Position numbers and translations under genes: made by a program
Shown here: piece by piece, positions 42,071 through 51,072 of the stretch
Layout: every line of letters starts with the position of its first letter
Numbering within the stretch: position 1 is the stretch's first letter
Source of the DNA: Armatimonadota bacterium
GTDB lineage: Bacteria > Armatimonadota > UBA5829 > JAUSEB01
NCBI GenBank assembly: GCA_030649165.1
Contig: JAUSGG010000103.1
Location: forward strand, 1-59,134
DNA: 59,134 bases
Direction of reading: 5' to 3'
The notes under the pieces: model-generated
What the model was told of the DNA's origin: nothing
What the model saw: only the letters and a program-made list of their open reading frames with translations
Database searches by the model: none

Positions 42071-42805
42071 ATGGCTTGGAGAAACAAGGTCACAGGTTTG
42101 ATTATGGCAGCATGTCTCGCGGCATTGGGACCGGTAATGGCTCAAGAGCAATATCCGGCGAATGCTGTTCGCGCAAATCTGCCGTCGGTGGTTCTGGTTG
42201 ACGCAGCGAGGAAAGCCCCAGCGCCTCACGGGTCGTCGCCTACGCTGGTGGTAGGCACGGGATCAGGATTCGTAGTGGATCGAAACGGCCACATTCTGAC
42301 TTCATACCACGTTGTTGAGAAAGCACAGAAGATTACGGTCACGTTCAGCAATGGCTCCAAGATGAAAGCCGATGTGGTGAAGGTCGATAAAGGACTCGAT
42401 GCCGCATTGCTGAAGGTCAAGAATCCTAAGGCGAGACAGGTTAGCCTGGGCGACTCCTCGACCGTGAGGCCCGGAATGGACGCTGCATGGATATATTGGC
42501 AAACGCGCAAGGAGACTCCTGTTTTGGACGGGAAAGTCTCTATCTTGAATGTGACTGTCCACCCATTGCGGGTCGGTCTACTGGGGCTGTCCGGAACCTT
42601 GGGCGTTGGTGGAGCCGGCGCGCCGGTCCTTGACTCCTCCGGTAAGGTTGTCGCGATGATTACCGCCATGATCTCCCCTGAACAACTCGAAAAGAGTAAG
42701 GACGCAGGCCGACTCACGCCCGCCGTCGCTGCCGGCGCGAGGGTGTTCGCTATTCCGATAAACAGTCTGAAGCCGCTCATCCGAGCCGCGGGGGTCGCAC
42801 GATGA
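42071..42805 (+). CDS. trypsin/HtrA-like protein lacking the catalytic serine
   Basis: The 244-aa protein has a signal peptide (about 1-24) and a chymotrypsin-like domain resembling HtrA. TSYHVV (H80) and DAALLKV (D110) match the catalytic His and Asp, but the serine motif GxSGGP reads GGAGAP (A182). There is no PDZ domain after it. It therefore looks like an inactive, perhaps binding or chaperone, form. ATG 42071 follows GAGGTG; ATG 42053 is possible. It precedes the GH42-like gene on the same strand. A sequencing error at the Ser codon cannot be excluded, but the adjacent G/A change (GAP for GGP) makes it less likely. Confidence 0.78.
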   Translation: MAWRNKVTGLIMAACLAALGPVMAQEQYPANAVRANLPSVVLVDAARKAPAPHGSSPTLVVGTGSGFVVDRNGHILTSYHVVEKAQKITVTFSNGSKMKADVVKVDKGLDAALLKVKNPKARQVSLGDSSTVRPGMDAAWIYWQTRKETPVLDGKVSILNVTVHPLRVGLLGLSGTLGVGGAGAPVLDSSGKVVAMITAMISPEQLEKSKDAGRLTPAVAAGARVFAIPINSLKPLIRAAGVAR

Positions 42806-42860
42806 CCTTCGACTCCGCCAACTCTTCCGACTCAATGCCGAAAACTGGAGTTTCTATAAT

Positions 42861-45800
42861 ATGGACATCAAGTTTCCCGTGGTAATCGTCTTCTGCCTCC
42901 TGATGCTGAACGGCGCGCCGACCTACGCCCAGGAGCCGTTCACGCTGGCTCCCGCCGTCGCTTTCGAGGCGGAGGATTTCACGATCGAACGCGGCTGGAA
43001 GCCGATCAGGATGGGCGAAGGCAACTATTGTGTGGATATGATCGGTTTTTCCCACACATCGGGCGAACGGTTCCTTCACGCGGACGCGAAGGACGTAGTC
43101 GCCTCGGCGTCTATCGGCGCTGGAAATGCTCCGCAGGCCGGTCCATATCGCCTCTGGGTCCGCTACGAGTATATGCCGTTCACCGAGTCCCGCTTCAAGG
43201 TCTCCGTGGAGCAGAACGGCAAAGTGGTTGCCGAGAAGATCATGGGGACACGTGAGAGCCTGCGCACTACTCCGTGGTCCGACGGAACGCAGCTTGTGAA
43301 GCAATATGACCCTCCCTGGGGGAACGAGGGGCTGACCGAAGAGCCTCTGGACATCGCCTGGCTCGAACATGCGCCCGTGCGCATCCGGCTGCAGACGGTC
43401 GAGCAGCCCTGGATTCCGGGACTGACCGCCAACCGGAATATCGATATGTTCTACCTGACCTCGGATACGATGGACGAGTGGCGGCATCACGCGCCGTACA
43501 ACGGCTGGTATGGTATCCTCAACGCGGCAAGGGACACGCTCGGCGCGCGCTACGTGGTGCGTTACATGAACCGCGGCGACAAGCCCATGAGCTTTGACGT
43601 CCGGCACACTTACAACCGCCTGCCGTGGTGGGTGAGCGAATCCTCCGCGGGGGTGAAGGACCTGGCTCCGGGCGCGACTTCGGACTGGATGCCGATACTG
43701 GGACAGGACACCAGCCATTTCGGCATGGCTCGATTCATACCGAGCGTCGCGCAGCCGTTCACTGTCGCTGTTCGGCCTTACAGCATGATAATCAACCGCC
43801 CGATGCGACCGGGCGTGCCCTACGACGATTGGATCGCCGAGGAGCTTGTGGAATCAAATGGCGATTGGGTCGGCATTTTCCTGCCGACCTATCCCAACAA
43901 GGGCGAAAAGGCCGTCACCGCAATTGAGGAACTGGACAAGATCCTCGCGTCTCTCAAGGCGTCGCCGGCGCCCGGCAAGGTCCCGACGAAACCTCTCTGC
44001 TACGGGGGCGCCGTACCCTATGGTGATACGGCTCACGATTACGGGACGAAGTATGCTCAGTTCTACGCCGCGCTGGGCATGCGCTCGTTCCCTCGTATTC
44101 CTGACGCACTGGAGAGGGCTCGCCTGAAAGGGGTTGGAATCGATCTGAACAAGAGCGTGGCCTACGGCGAATACAGGTTCCCGCCTACGGCCGCGAACAT
44201 CGCCAAAGCCAAAAAGGCTGTCGACGAAGCCAAGATGGGGCCGTACATGCGCTGGTTCGACTATGGCGATGAGATCGGGTTCTCCGAGTGGGTCACCTAC
44301 ATGATGGCTGAGAAAAAAGCCGAGCTCAAGAATCCCGACTTGAAGACCGAGGATGTGATTCACCCCTTGTGGCAGAAGTGGCTGGAAAAGAACCGCCTGG
44401 CCTTCAAACCGGCCGATTACTGGCGGACATCCTGGGGCAAAATCGATCCGGCGCAAATGCGGCCCGATTCCAGCGCGGAAGCGTCAGCGGAGAAGCCAAA
44501 GTTGTTCGTGGATTCGACGATCTTCTACGAAGACATGACCATCGCCTGGGTAGCGAAGGGCGCGAGAGCGATCAAACAGGCGCTCGGCCCGGACGTCCTT
44601 TGCGGCGCCAACTACTCGTGCTACCCTTACTATTATCCGCACTCCACCATGTACGTTAAGTGGTTCAGACAGGGCGCGGCGGACTTCGGGCGGCACAGCG
44701 AATACTTCTGGCAGATGGGCCAGGTAACGCCGATCGTCAACGGCTACATCTCCGAGCATTTCCGCGCGGGGATGCGCTTCAACCCGAAGGCGATCGTAAA
44801 GCAATACACCATGCCGCACTCGCCCGGCAACACCGATGGCGACTTCCTTCGCACTGCCTTCTCGCACCTGGCGCACGGCGTGAAGAACCTGGATTTCTTC
44901 GGGATGGGCATGAATGAAACCTTTACAGAGAATCACATCGATCATCGCGACACGAGCCGATTCGTCGCACTCCGCGACATCACCCACTCGATGGGCCTGG
45001 TGGAGGATGTCCTTGAGCAGTCGCATGTGGTGCCATCGCAGGTAGCGCTTCTGCTCAGCCAAAGCACGGAGCGCTGGGATCATTCCCGCATCGCGCAGGA
45101 TTTCGTGACTTCCGGACCAGACTTTCGCAAGGACCGCCTGACCTATCACCAGGATCGCGTCGGCATCTACACCGCGCTGACCTTCGCGGGTTCCTCGCCG
45201 GACATCCTGGTGGAAGACGATGTGCTCAACCCGAAAATACTCGATGGCTATAAGGTCATCTTCCTGGTCGGCGATTGCATCCCCGGCAGTCTGGCGCCCG
45301 CGCTGGACAAATGGGTAAAGGCGGGGGGCGTGGTCTTTGCCACCGCGGGAGTTGGCCGCTACGGCGCATACAAGGAGGCAAATCCGGCGTTGCAGCGGTT
45401 CGTCGGAGTCGCCTCGCGCAAGATCGAAGAGCGCGACACTTTCTTGCGCACCAGCCAGGAGTTGCCGTTCCTGAAACCGATCACGAACGTCGTCGGCAAG
45501 GGTTGGCAGTTCCCCGCGCTGGCGACAAGAGAGCGCATCACGCCGGTGAAGGGAGCGCAGGTGCTTGCCACCTTCAAGGATGACAAATCGCCGGCGATGA
45601 TCGTCCGCGCGCTGGGCAAAGGCAAAGTCTACTACCTGGCCGCGCTGCCGGGGATGGCGTACGTGTGGACCGGCCTGACGACGCCGGAGATATGCGTGCC
45701 GGACCGCGGCCCCAACACGCACCGCGTTGTGAACACTTACGACAAGAACGCCGCTCGCGTCATCGGCCTGCCTCTGGTTACTGCCGGCGTCAAACCGCGC

Positions 45801-46058
45801 ATCGGCAACGTCGATTACATCGACACCCGCCTGATCGCCGCGCCGGGCGGCGTCTTCATGCTGCCGCTGGCGAACTACCGCGAGCCTACTGATGATCAAG
45901 TGACCATCACTATCCGCCCGCCGGCAGGAGCAAAACCGCTCAAGTCGGTTGTCTCAGCTTTTTGTGGTCCGGTAAAGGCGAAAACGGAGCGCGGTATGTG
46001 GACCATCACGCTGCCGAAGCTGGGGTACGGCGATATGGTAAGGATCAACGTAAAATAA
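42861..46058 (+). CDS. secreted GH42-like glycosidase with N-terminal binding domain
   Basis: The 1065-aa protein has a signal peptide (cleavage near TYAQ), an N-terminal carbohydrate-binding-like domain at about 30-200 (AVAFEAEDFTIERG, GPYRLWVRYEYM), and a central (beta/alpha)8-like region at about 370-740 (MRWFDYGDEIGFSEWVTYMM, HLAHGVKNLDFFGMG). Then comes a beta-galactosidase trimerisation-like domain at about 755-930 (ILDGYKVIFLVGD, LDKWVKAGGVVFATAG). Glu in DEIGF and ETFTENH are candidate catalytic residues, but the family is uncertain. It probably hydrolyses a glycan in the periplasm or outside. A URO-D gene follows it by 15 bases. Confidence 0.72.
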   Translation: MDIKFPVVIVFCLLMLNGAPTYAQEPFTLAPAVAFEAEDFTIERGWKPIRMGEGNYCVDMIGFSHTSGERFLHADAKDVVASASIGAGNAPQAGPYRLWVRYEYMPFTESRFKVSVEQNGKVVAEKIMGTRESLRTTPWSDGTQLVKQYDPPWGNEGLTEEPLDIAWLEHAPVRIRLQTVEQPWIPGLTANRNIDMFYLTSDTMDEWRHHAPYNGWYGILNAARDTLGARYVVRYMNRGDKPMSFDVRHTYNRLPWWVSESSAGVKDLAPGATSDWMPILGQDTSHFGMARFIPSVAQPFTVAVRPYSMIINRPMRPGVPYDDWIAEELVESNGDWVGIFLPTYPNKGEKAVTAIEELDKILASLKASPAPGKVPTKPLCYGGAVPYGDTAHDYGTKYAQFYAALGMRSFPRIPDALERARLKGVGIDLNKSVAYGEYRFPPTAANIAKAKKAVDEAKMGPYMRWFDYGDEIGFSEWVTYMMAEKKAELKNPDLKTEDVIHPLWQKWLEKNRLAFKPADYWRTSWGKIDPAQMRPDSSAEASAEKPKLFVDSTIFYEDMTIAWVAKGARAIKQALGPDVLCGANYSCYPYYYPHSTMYVKWFRQGAADFGRHSEYFWQMGQVTPIVNGYISEHFRAGMRFNPKAIVKQYTMPHSPGNTDGDFLRTAFSHLAHGVKNLDFFGMGMNETFTENHIDHRDTSRFVALRDITHSMGLVEDVLEQSHVVPSQVALLLSQSTERWDHSRIAQDFVTSGPDFRKDRLTYHQDRVGIYTALTFAGSSPDILVEDDVLNPKILDGYKVIFLVGDCIPGSLAPALDKWVKAGGVVFATAGVGRYGAYKEANPALQRFVGVASRKIEERDTFLRTSQELPFLKPITNVVGKGWQFPALATRERITPVKGAQVLATFKDDKSPAMIVRALGKGKVYYLAALPGMAYVWTGLTTPEICVPDRGPNTHRVVNTYDKNAARVIGLPLVTAGVKPRIGNVDYIDTRLIAAPGGVFMLPLANYREPTDDQVTITIRPPAGAKPLKSVVSAFCGPVKAKTERGMWTITLPKLGYGDMVRINVK

Positions 46059-46073
46059 GCCTGGGGAAGCGCA

Positions 46074-47033
46074 ATGAACTCTCGGGAACGGGTGCTGACC
46101 ACGCTGAGTTTCAAGGAACCGGATCGTGTTCCATACGACCTGCTGGCCTGCGACTCGTTGCGCCGGTCTCTCGGCGGCGCCCTTGGGATTGCGGATATCG
46201 ACCTATGCGATCACTTTGGCTACGATATTCGCTGGGTTTCCATGGCCCAGCCCCTATGCCCTGTGGGGGCCGATCCAACTGAGTGGACCCCGGCGCCGAC
46301 CAGCGAGGACGTGGAAGACTGCCGGGAACGAATCAGGAAAACGCACGAGCAAGGCAAGGCTGCCTCTACCGGATACCATATGGGGATATTCGAGCAGGCA
46401 AAGTGTTGGCTCGGAGACGACGCCACCCTTGTCATTCCGTACGACAATCCATCCGCTTTTCGCGGTATGCTCGAACGGATTACCGAGTGGAAGAAGGTTG
46501 TGAACGGCGCGTACATCGAGGCCGGAGTGGACATTATCCTTACCGGCGATGACCTGGGCGCTCAGCGCAGCCTGGTTATGAGCCCCGAGTACTACCGAGA
46601 GTGGTATCGGCCTCACCACGTTGAGCTGATATCGCATCTTCACAGCCTCAGCAGCGAAGTCAAAGTGGCGTTTCACTGCTGCGGGCACGTCGTCCCGCTC
46701 ATACGCGACCTTATTGAGATCGGCGTCGATGTGCTTCAGTCAGTTCAGGCGGAGACGATGGATTTGGCGTATCTGAAGCGCGAGTACGGCCGTGATATCG
46801 CGTTCTGGGGAGGAGTCGGCGCGCAGAGCGTACTGGCGCGGTCAAATCCCGAACAGGTTATTGAAGGCGTCCGCCGGACGCTGGAGACTATGGCTCCGAG
46901 TGGCGGCTACATCGCCGCTCCGTGCCACGTCCTGACCGAGGAAGTGGACTGGAAGAGCATCCCGGCGTTCAGTGAAGCAATGCGGCGCTATGGCGAATAT
47001 GCTCCCTCTCCTCTTAGGAGAGGGTTGGGGTGA
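46074..47033 (+). CDS. uroporphyrinogen-decarboxylase-like (URO-D superfamily) protein
   Basis: The 319-aa protein begins MNSRERVLTTLSFKEPDRVP, and continues with YIEAGVDIILTGDDLGAQ, KVAFHCCGHVVPLIRDLIEIGVDVLQ and IAFWGGVGAQ, which are URO-D barrel elements of the catabolic branch. It differs from the family members at 4048 and 55033, so it is a separate paralogue. The last residues (PSPLRRGLG) and stop come from a CCTCACCCC-type repeat (47002-47040). It lies between a glycosidase and a TIM-barrel gene; a role in processing a methylated or unusual sugar is possible but unproven. Confidence 0.88.
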   Translation: MNSRERVLTTLSFKEPDRVPYDLLACDSLRRSLGGALGIADIDLCDHFGYDIRWVSMAQPLCPVGADPTEWTPAPTSEDVEDCRERIRKTHEQGKAASTGYHMGIFEQAKCWLGDDATLVIPYDNPSAFRGMLERITEWKKVVNGAYIEAGVDIILTGDDLGAQRSLVMSPEYYREWYRPHHVELISHLHSLSSEVKVAFHCCGHVVPLIRDLIEIGVDVLQSVQAETMDLAYLKREYGRDIAFWGGVGAQSVLARSNPEQVIEGVRRTLETMAPSGGYIAAPCHVLTEEVDWKSIPAFSEAMRRYGEYAPSPLRRGLG

Positions 47034-47040
47034 GGTCAAT
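47002..47040. repeat. CCTCACCCC-type repeat, copy 3 (reverse sense)
   Basis: The reverse complement (ATTGACCTCACCCCAACCC, then TCTCCTAAGAGGAGAGGGAG) is a variant of the first half of 10219-10293. It forms a hairpin CCCTCTCCT-CTT-AGGAGAGGG. The URO-D stop codon (47031-47033) lies inside it, and the downstream gene starts 28 bases after it. Confidence 0.85.
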
Positions 47041-47067
47041 ATGTCAGAAACAACAAGGAGACACGCA

Positions 47068-47868
47068 ATGCAGCATGTCGCCATCAAAGGAATCGAGATC
47101 AGCCGCTTCATCGTGGGCAGCAACCCGTTCAGCGGGTTTTCGCACCAGTTGCCGGAAACAGACCTGGCGATGAAGCGGTACTTCACGACCGACAGAATCA
47201 AGGAGACGCTGCGCGAAGCGGAATCCCTGGGAGTGAACACTCTTATCGCTCGTATGGATTACCACATAATGAGGCTGCTTCTGGAGTACTGGGACGAGGG
47301 CGGCAAACTCCAGTGGTTCGCTCAGACTTGTCCCGAGGTCGGCAGCCACGAGGCCTGCGTCGCGAGAGCAACCTCCGGCGGAGCAAAGGCCTGCCACATC
47401 CACGGCGGCGTGATGGACCACCTGTTGGCGCAAGGCCGCACGAGCGAGATACCTCCGGTGGTAGACATGATTCGGCAAAACGGCATGCTGGCGGGTATCG
47501 CGGGGCATAACCCCAAGGTGTTCGAGTGGGCGGAAGAAAACCTGGACGTAGACTACTACATGTGCTCTTACTACAACTCCGCGCATCGCGATGAGGAAGC
47601 AGGGCACGTGTCCGGTATGACCGAATGGTTCCTCGAAGATGACCGCCGCATAATGACCGGCCTTATCAGGACACTGTCCAGACCCGTGATACACTACAAG
47701 ATTCTTGCCGCGGGCCGCAACGATCCCAAAGAAGCCTTCGAATATGCCGCCGGGGCAATGCGCCCCACGGATGCCGTCTGCGTAGGTATTTGCCAGAAGG
47801 ACAAGCCGGACATGTTCAAAGAGGACGTGGGGTTGCTTGAGGAATCTCTGAGCGGGTGTGGTCGGTAG
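47068..47868 (+). CDS. aldo/keto reductase-like TIM-barrel protein
   Basis: The 266-aa protein begins MQHVAIKGIEISRFIVGSNP, then FSGFSH, and shows a barrel-like alternation (LGVNTLIARMDYHI, KACHIHGGVMDHLL, GMLAGIAGHNPKV, DYYMCSYYN, PVIHYKILAAGRNDP). The opening GxNPFSGFSH and the C-terminal KILAAGR recall aldo/keto reductase-like proteins of glycan loci, but the usual Asp-Tyr-Lys-His tetrad is not obvious. ATG 47068 has AAGGAG 8 nt upstream; ATG 47041 lies in the preceding repeat and is less likely. It overlaps neither neighbour. The function is unknown. Confidence 0.65.
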   Translation: MQHVAIKGIEISRFIVGSNPFSGFSHQLPETDLAMKRYFTTDRIKETLREAESLGVNTLIARMDYHIMRLLLEYWDEGGKLQWFAQTCPEVGSHEACVARATSGGAKACHIHGGVMDHLLAQGRTSEIPPVVDMIRQNGMLAGIAGHNPKVFEWAEENLDVDYYMCSYYNSAHRDEEAGHVSGMTEWFLEDDRRIMTGLIRTLSRPVIHYKILAAGRNDPKEAFEYAAGAMRPTDAVCVGICQKDKPDMFKEDVGLLEESLSGCGR

Positions 47869-47875
47869 AACGCGA

Positions 47876-48472
47876 CTATGGGTCCAGGCACTCGCCCATC
47901 CAGAGCCTGAACTCGACATCCAGTGGAAGCAGCTCAAAATGCTGACGGACCCATTTCTGGTGCTCCAAGTAGAGGTCGTAATCGTCCAGGCGGCTCCAAC
48001 TGCACGGTAGACCAGGAAAACCGTGCTCCATCAAGGCGTTAAGGATAATGTTATCAATCGGAACATGACAATAGCCGTATAAGCCAGCAAATCCTTGGAC
48101 CCGCTCTTCGCCCATTGTGAAGATGTACTTGAGCGTCATGTTGATCCACTTCTGCGCTTGCCCCACGAAGAAGTGTTCGTAGCCGTATTTCCTGAACACT
48201 GTTGCCAGCGTCTGACAGATGTTCTTGTGCCAATCGTCGAATGCTTCCTGGCTATCCACCGTTGATTTGCCGTTTCTGAGGCTTTCTATGGCGGATCTCA
48301 ATGCGGTTCTTGCTTCTTCTTGTGCTTTCCCATCGCCAGAGCCAATTCCGTGCAGTGTCCTACTAAAGTCTAGGTAAGCCCTATCAATACACGTGGCCAG
48401 GTAGTCGTCGTTTGACCCAAAATACAATAGAACCAAGTAGTCCTCATAGTTGGAACGGGTTAGAAGTGTCAA
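47876..48472 (-). CDS. hypothetical protein, possibly transferred
   Basis: The 198-aa protein is not one I recognise. It has EAFDDWHKNICQTLATVFRK, FFVGQAQKWINMTLKYIFTM and YCHVPIDNIILNALMEHG, suggesting an alpha-helical cytoplasmic protein rich in aromatic residues. I chose TTG 48472 because AAGGAGG lies 6 nt before it; TTG 48577 would give a 233-aa protein with no such site. The gene is the only minus-strand gene between 28 and 53 kb and looks more AT-rich than its neighbours, so it may be an insertion. No signal peptide is seen. Confidence 0.6.
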   Translation of the reverse strand: MTLLTRSNYEDYLVLLYFGSNDDYLATCIDRAYLDFSRTLHGIGSGDGKAQEEARTALRSAIESLRNGKSTVDSQEAFDDWHKNICQTLATVFRKYGYEHFFVGQAQKWINMTLKYIFTMGEERVQGFAGLYGYCHVPIDNIILNALMEHGFPGLPCSWSRLDDYDLYLEHQKWVRQHFELLPLDVEFRLWMGECLDP

Positions 48473-48654
48473 AACGATCCTCCTTTCCTCGTGGACACAG
48501 TATGCGTGGCCGTCCAACGGCCTCGACAGCCTATAGCGACTCTGGTCTACCTTACAAACCAGAGTCGGGTTTGTCAACAGCCCATAGCCGGGGCGACGAA
48601 GGAACTTGTCTCTCTTGGGCGAATTACGAAGAAGGAAAGTGGGTCAAATTACAC

Positions 48655-50826
48655 ATGAAGATACAAGTCCCCGGACGCTACCCCGACCGGGAATACGGCC
48701 ATTGTCTGCTGGGCAACGGCGTGGATTTGCTTTACCTCGACTGGTCCGGCGCGATGGCTTTCAAGGACCAGATGAACGGCATCTTTGGGTACTGGTACAA
48801 ACTCGACCGGAAGGCCGAGCCGCACGGCGATCCGCTGCCGCTTCTGCGGGTGAAGTACTGTCTCGTGTCCGAAGCCGGCCCGATTGAGATCGCGTCGTCA
48901 CGGCAATCGTTCGATCCTGAAACCGCGTCTCTCGTCTCCGAGATCGAGGCCGGGCCATTCGAGTTCACGGTCACCTCTTTTCTCACCAATGAACACATCT
49001 TCGTGCTGAACTTCAGGTTCGACAGATTTCCGCGAAACGGTTCGATCTACTTTGCGCTTGACGACAACCGGACCACCTACACCGGCAAACCGGTTCACGC
49101 TTTGTCCGAGCCCGTGCGCTATTCCGTGGGAAATGGCCGGATATATGCGCGATTTGCCGACAAGCGGGAGTGCCCGTTTGAAGGCGTCGGAGTCATGCAT
49201 CTCACCGGTCCCGGAAATGGCGAGATGATCGAGGCCATTGGCAACGTCAGGCAACCGCTTTTTGGCTCCCAGCTCGACAAGAGCGATTCCGCCGCGCTGC
49301 AATCCCCGACCTTTCCCTACCTTACCAGCGGAACGCTCATCCGAGTAGCCGGAGTAAAGCCGGGGAATGAACTCACCTGCTGCACGTGCCTGACCGACGA
49401 TACGGACTCCCCGGATTACGAGGCAAGAGCCGAGGATATCCTCCGGCAGGCAGTCCAGTCGGGATACGAGGAAACGAGCGAAAGACACTCGAAGTACTGG
49501 CGCGATTACATGGGAAAGGCGAAGATCTCGGTCAGCCCCGATATCGACTATCAGTACAAACTGAGCCGGTATGTTCTCAAGGCGGTCCAACACCCAACCG
49601 GCGCAATGGTTCCTTCCCCGGTCTTTCCGAACAACCACGGCTGTCTCGTGTACTGGGACGCGATGTTCGACCAGATGGCGTTTCTGCGCAACAACCGCTT
49701 CGAAGAGTCGGAGAAGATCACGGCCCTATGGATACAGGGGCTCGGCCAAGCACGGGAAAACGCCCGAGCGCTTGGGAAAAACGAGGCGTATTACGGGTGG
49801 ACACTCGACTTCGAGGGCCGCGACCACGCCGCGCTCAAGGTAAACCAGGTGCATTTCAACGGCGACATCGCGCTTTCCTGCTGGCGGCATTATCTCTACA
49901 CCCGCGACGCCTCGTATCTCCACAAGGCTTTCCCCGTTACAAAAGAGACGATCGATTTCCTCATCAGCGCGTACGTGGAGGAAGGCGTCGGCCAAATGCG
50001 CGTCAAGCCGTGCGAGACCCTCGACGAATCCGCTCACGAGCGCGCCGGGGATACGTGGACGACGGCGCTCATCCTTGTCGGGATCGCGCACGTCCTTCAG
50101 GCAGCCGATATCCTCTCCGAACCGCTCGACCGCGAGAAGTACGAAGGTGTGAGGAGAGGCCTGTTGGCGTCCCTGGAAAAGAACTGCGAAAACGGCATCC
50201 TCTATTCTCATGATGGAAAGGGCGATCTGAACGTCGGCTCGATCCTCTCTCTAATCATCCTCGAAGACCTGAAACCGGCCGGCGCTGACGATATGAAGAC
50301 CTACGGCAAATACCTCGACAGCGTAATGGAGAGTTCCGGCGTGGGCTGGGGACATTCCTCCCGGATGCGCTGCGAGATTTTTCCCTGGGCGGAGTTGATC
50401 GCGGCGGCGTTTCTCGCACAGAGAGGCGATGCCCGCGCAGCCGAACACCTTGAGCGGGCGATGTCCGCGACGAATTCATTCGGCGGATTTGCCGAATACC
50501 TCTGGCTGCACGGATCGATCTCCCGGCAGTGGTACGTGTCCGCGCACGGCACATTCCTGTGGGCGCTCTCTGAAATGCTCGTGACGGCGCGGGCAGATGA
50601 TATCGTCATCTTCCCCGCCGTACCGCCGGACTGGGAATCGGTGTCCTTCAGCGATCTCGCGCTGCCGGGAAACATCCGGGTCTCCGCGGATATGAAACAG
50701 GGGAAGGTTTCAAGGGTCGCCCTGACGAACGCGGACAAGGAAGACGCAGTCAAGAGAGTCTGTCACAAGGATTGGCAAAAGACAATACGCCTGCCCGCCG
50801 GAGGGACAATTGCTGTTGAGGAGTAG
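48655..50826 (+). CDS. cytoplasmic six-hairpin glycosidase-like protein
   Basis: The 723-aa protein has an N-terminal beta-supersandwich (about 1-270: EYGHCLLGNGVDLLYLDWSG, FEFTVTSFLTNEHIFVLNFR) and an (alpha/alpha)6 barrel at about 300-650 (VFPNNHGCLVYWDAMFDQMAFL, VNQVHFNGDIALSCWRHYLY, EIFPWAELIAAAFLA). A small C-terminal beta-domain (VIFPAVPPDWESVSFSDLAL) is typical of GH65/GH95-type enzymes. Candidate acids include the Glu/Asp in CETLDESAHERAGD. There is no signal peptide, so it works on imported oligosaccharides. ATG 48655 is chosen because the sequence before it is unlike the family; its ribosome site (GAAGGAAA) is distant. Confidence 0.78.
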   Translation: MKIQVPGRYPDREYGHCLLGNGVDLLYLDWSGAMAFKDQMNGIFGYWYKLDRKAEPHGDPLPLLRVKYCLVSEAGPIEIASSRQSFDPETASLVSEIEAGPFEFTVTSFLTNEHIFVLNFRFDRFPRNGSIYFALDDNRTTYTGKPVHALSEPVRYSVGNGRIYARFADKRECPFEGVGVMHLTGPGNGEMIEAIGNVRQPLFGSQLDKSDSAALQSPTFPYLTSGTLIRVAGVKPGNELTCCTCLTDDTDSPDYEARAEDILRQAVQSGYEETSERHSKYWRDYMGKAKISVSPDIDYQYKLSRYVLKAVQHPTGAMVPSPVFPNNHGCLVYWDAMFDQMAFLRNNRFEESEKITALWIQGLGQARENARALGKNEAYYGWTLDFEGRDHAALKVNQVHFNGDIALSCWRHYLYTRDASYLHKAFPVTKETIDFLISAYVEEGVGQMRVKPCETLDESAHERAGDTWTTALILVGIAHVLQAADILSEPLDREKYEGVRRGLLASLEKNCENGILYSHDGKGDLNVGSILSLIILEDLKPAGADDMKTYGKYLDSVMESSGVGWGHSSRMRCEIFPWAELIAAAFLAQRGDARAAEHLERAMSATNSFGGFAEYLWLHGSISRQWYVSAHGTFLWALSEMLVTARADDIVIFPAVPPDWESVSFSDLALPGNIRVSADMKQGKVSRVALTNADKEDAVKRVCHKDWQKTIRLPAGGTIAVEE

Positions 50827-50845
50827 TGGGAGAACTCCGGAGCCT

Positions 50846-50923
50846 GTTTCGGGATTTCCGGGTTGGGACAAGAAGGTTCTGAGTAAACCACTGAGTTTAC
50901 GCCCAACCCTCAAATCCCGAAAC
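50846..50923. repeat. 78-bp nested inverted repeat (GTTTCGGGATTT arms)
   Basis: GTTTCGGGATTT pairs perfectly with AAATCCCGAAAC; inside it GGGTTGGG pairs with CCCAACCC, and inside that GTAAAC pairs with GTTTAC. This forms a long three-part stem. It lies 20 bases after the glycosidase stop. It may act as a transcription or mRNA barrier, but a repeat origin is suggested by the shared GTTTCGGGA half-site at 41953. Confidence 0.8.
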
Positions 50924-50936
50924 AACGGGCAAGCGT

Positions 50937-50953
50937 GGGGATTTCAAATCCCC
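50937..50953. repeat. GGGGATTT-C-AAATCCCC palindrome
   Basis: Eight-base perfect arms surround a single base. It follows the 78-bp inverted repeat by 13 bases and precedes a GC-rich palindrome. Confidence 0.8.
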
Positions 50954-50962
50954 CGTTCTGTT

Positions 50963-50989
50963 TCGCGCGCGATGTCATATCGCGCGCGA
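50963..50989. repeat. TCGCGCGCGAT / ATCGCGCGCGA palindrome
   Basis: Eleven-base perfect arms surround GTCAT. The alternating CG could adopt an unusual DNA form. This element, the one before it and the one after it form a chain of hairpins ahead of the DUF4838 gene. Confidence 0.8.
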
Positions 50990-51002
50990 TCAATCAATAT
51001 CC

Positions 51003-51028
51003 CTATCCCTCCAGGTATCCTACCTGGA
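51003..51028. repeat. CCTCCAGGTA/TACCTGGAG palindrome
   Basis: This is the same element as 6691-6719 (CTATCCCTCCAGGTATCCTA, then CCTGGAG), losing its last G pairs. The following bases (CTGTGGCGCAAGAGGAC) are a diverged form of the flank next to the copies at 5404 and 6330. It lies 44 bases upstream of the DUF4838 gene. Confidence 0.88.
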
Positions 51029-51072
51029 GAACCGTAATCTGTGGCGCAAGAGGACTAAGGAGACAAAGACAC

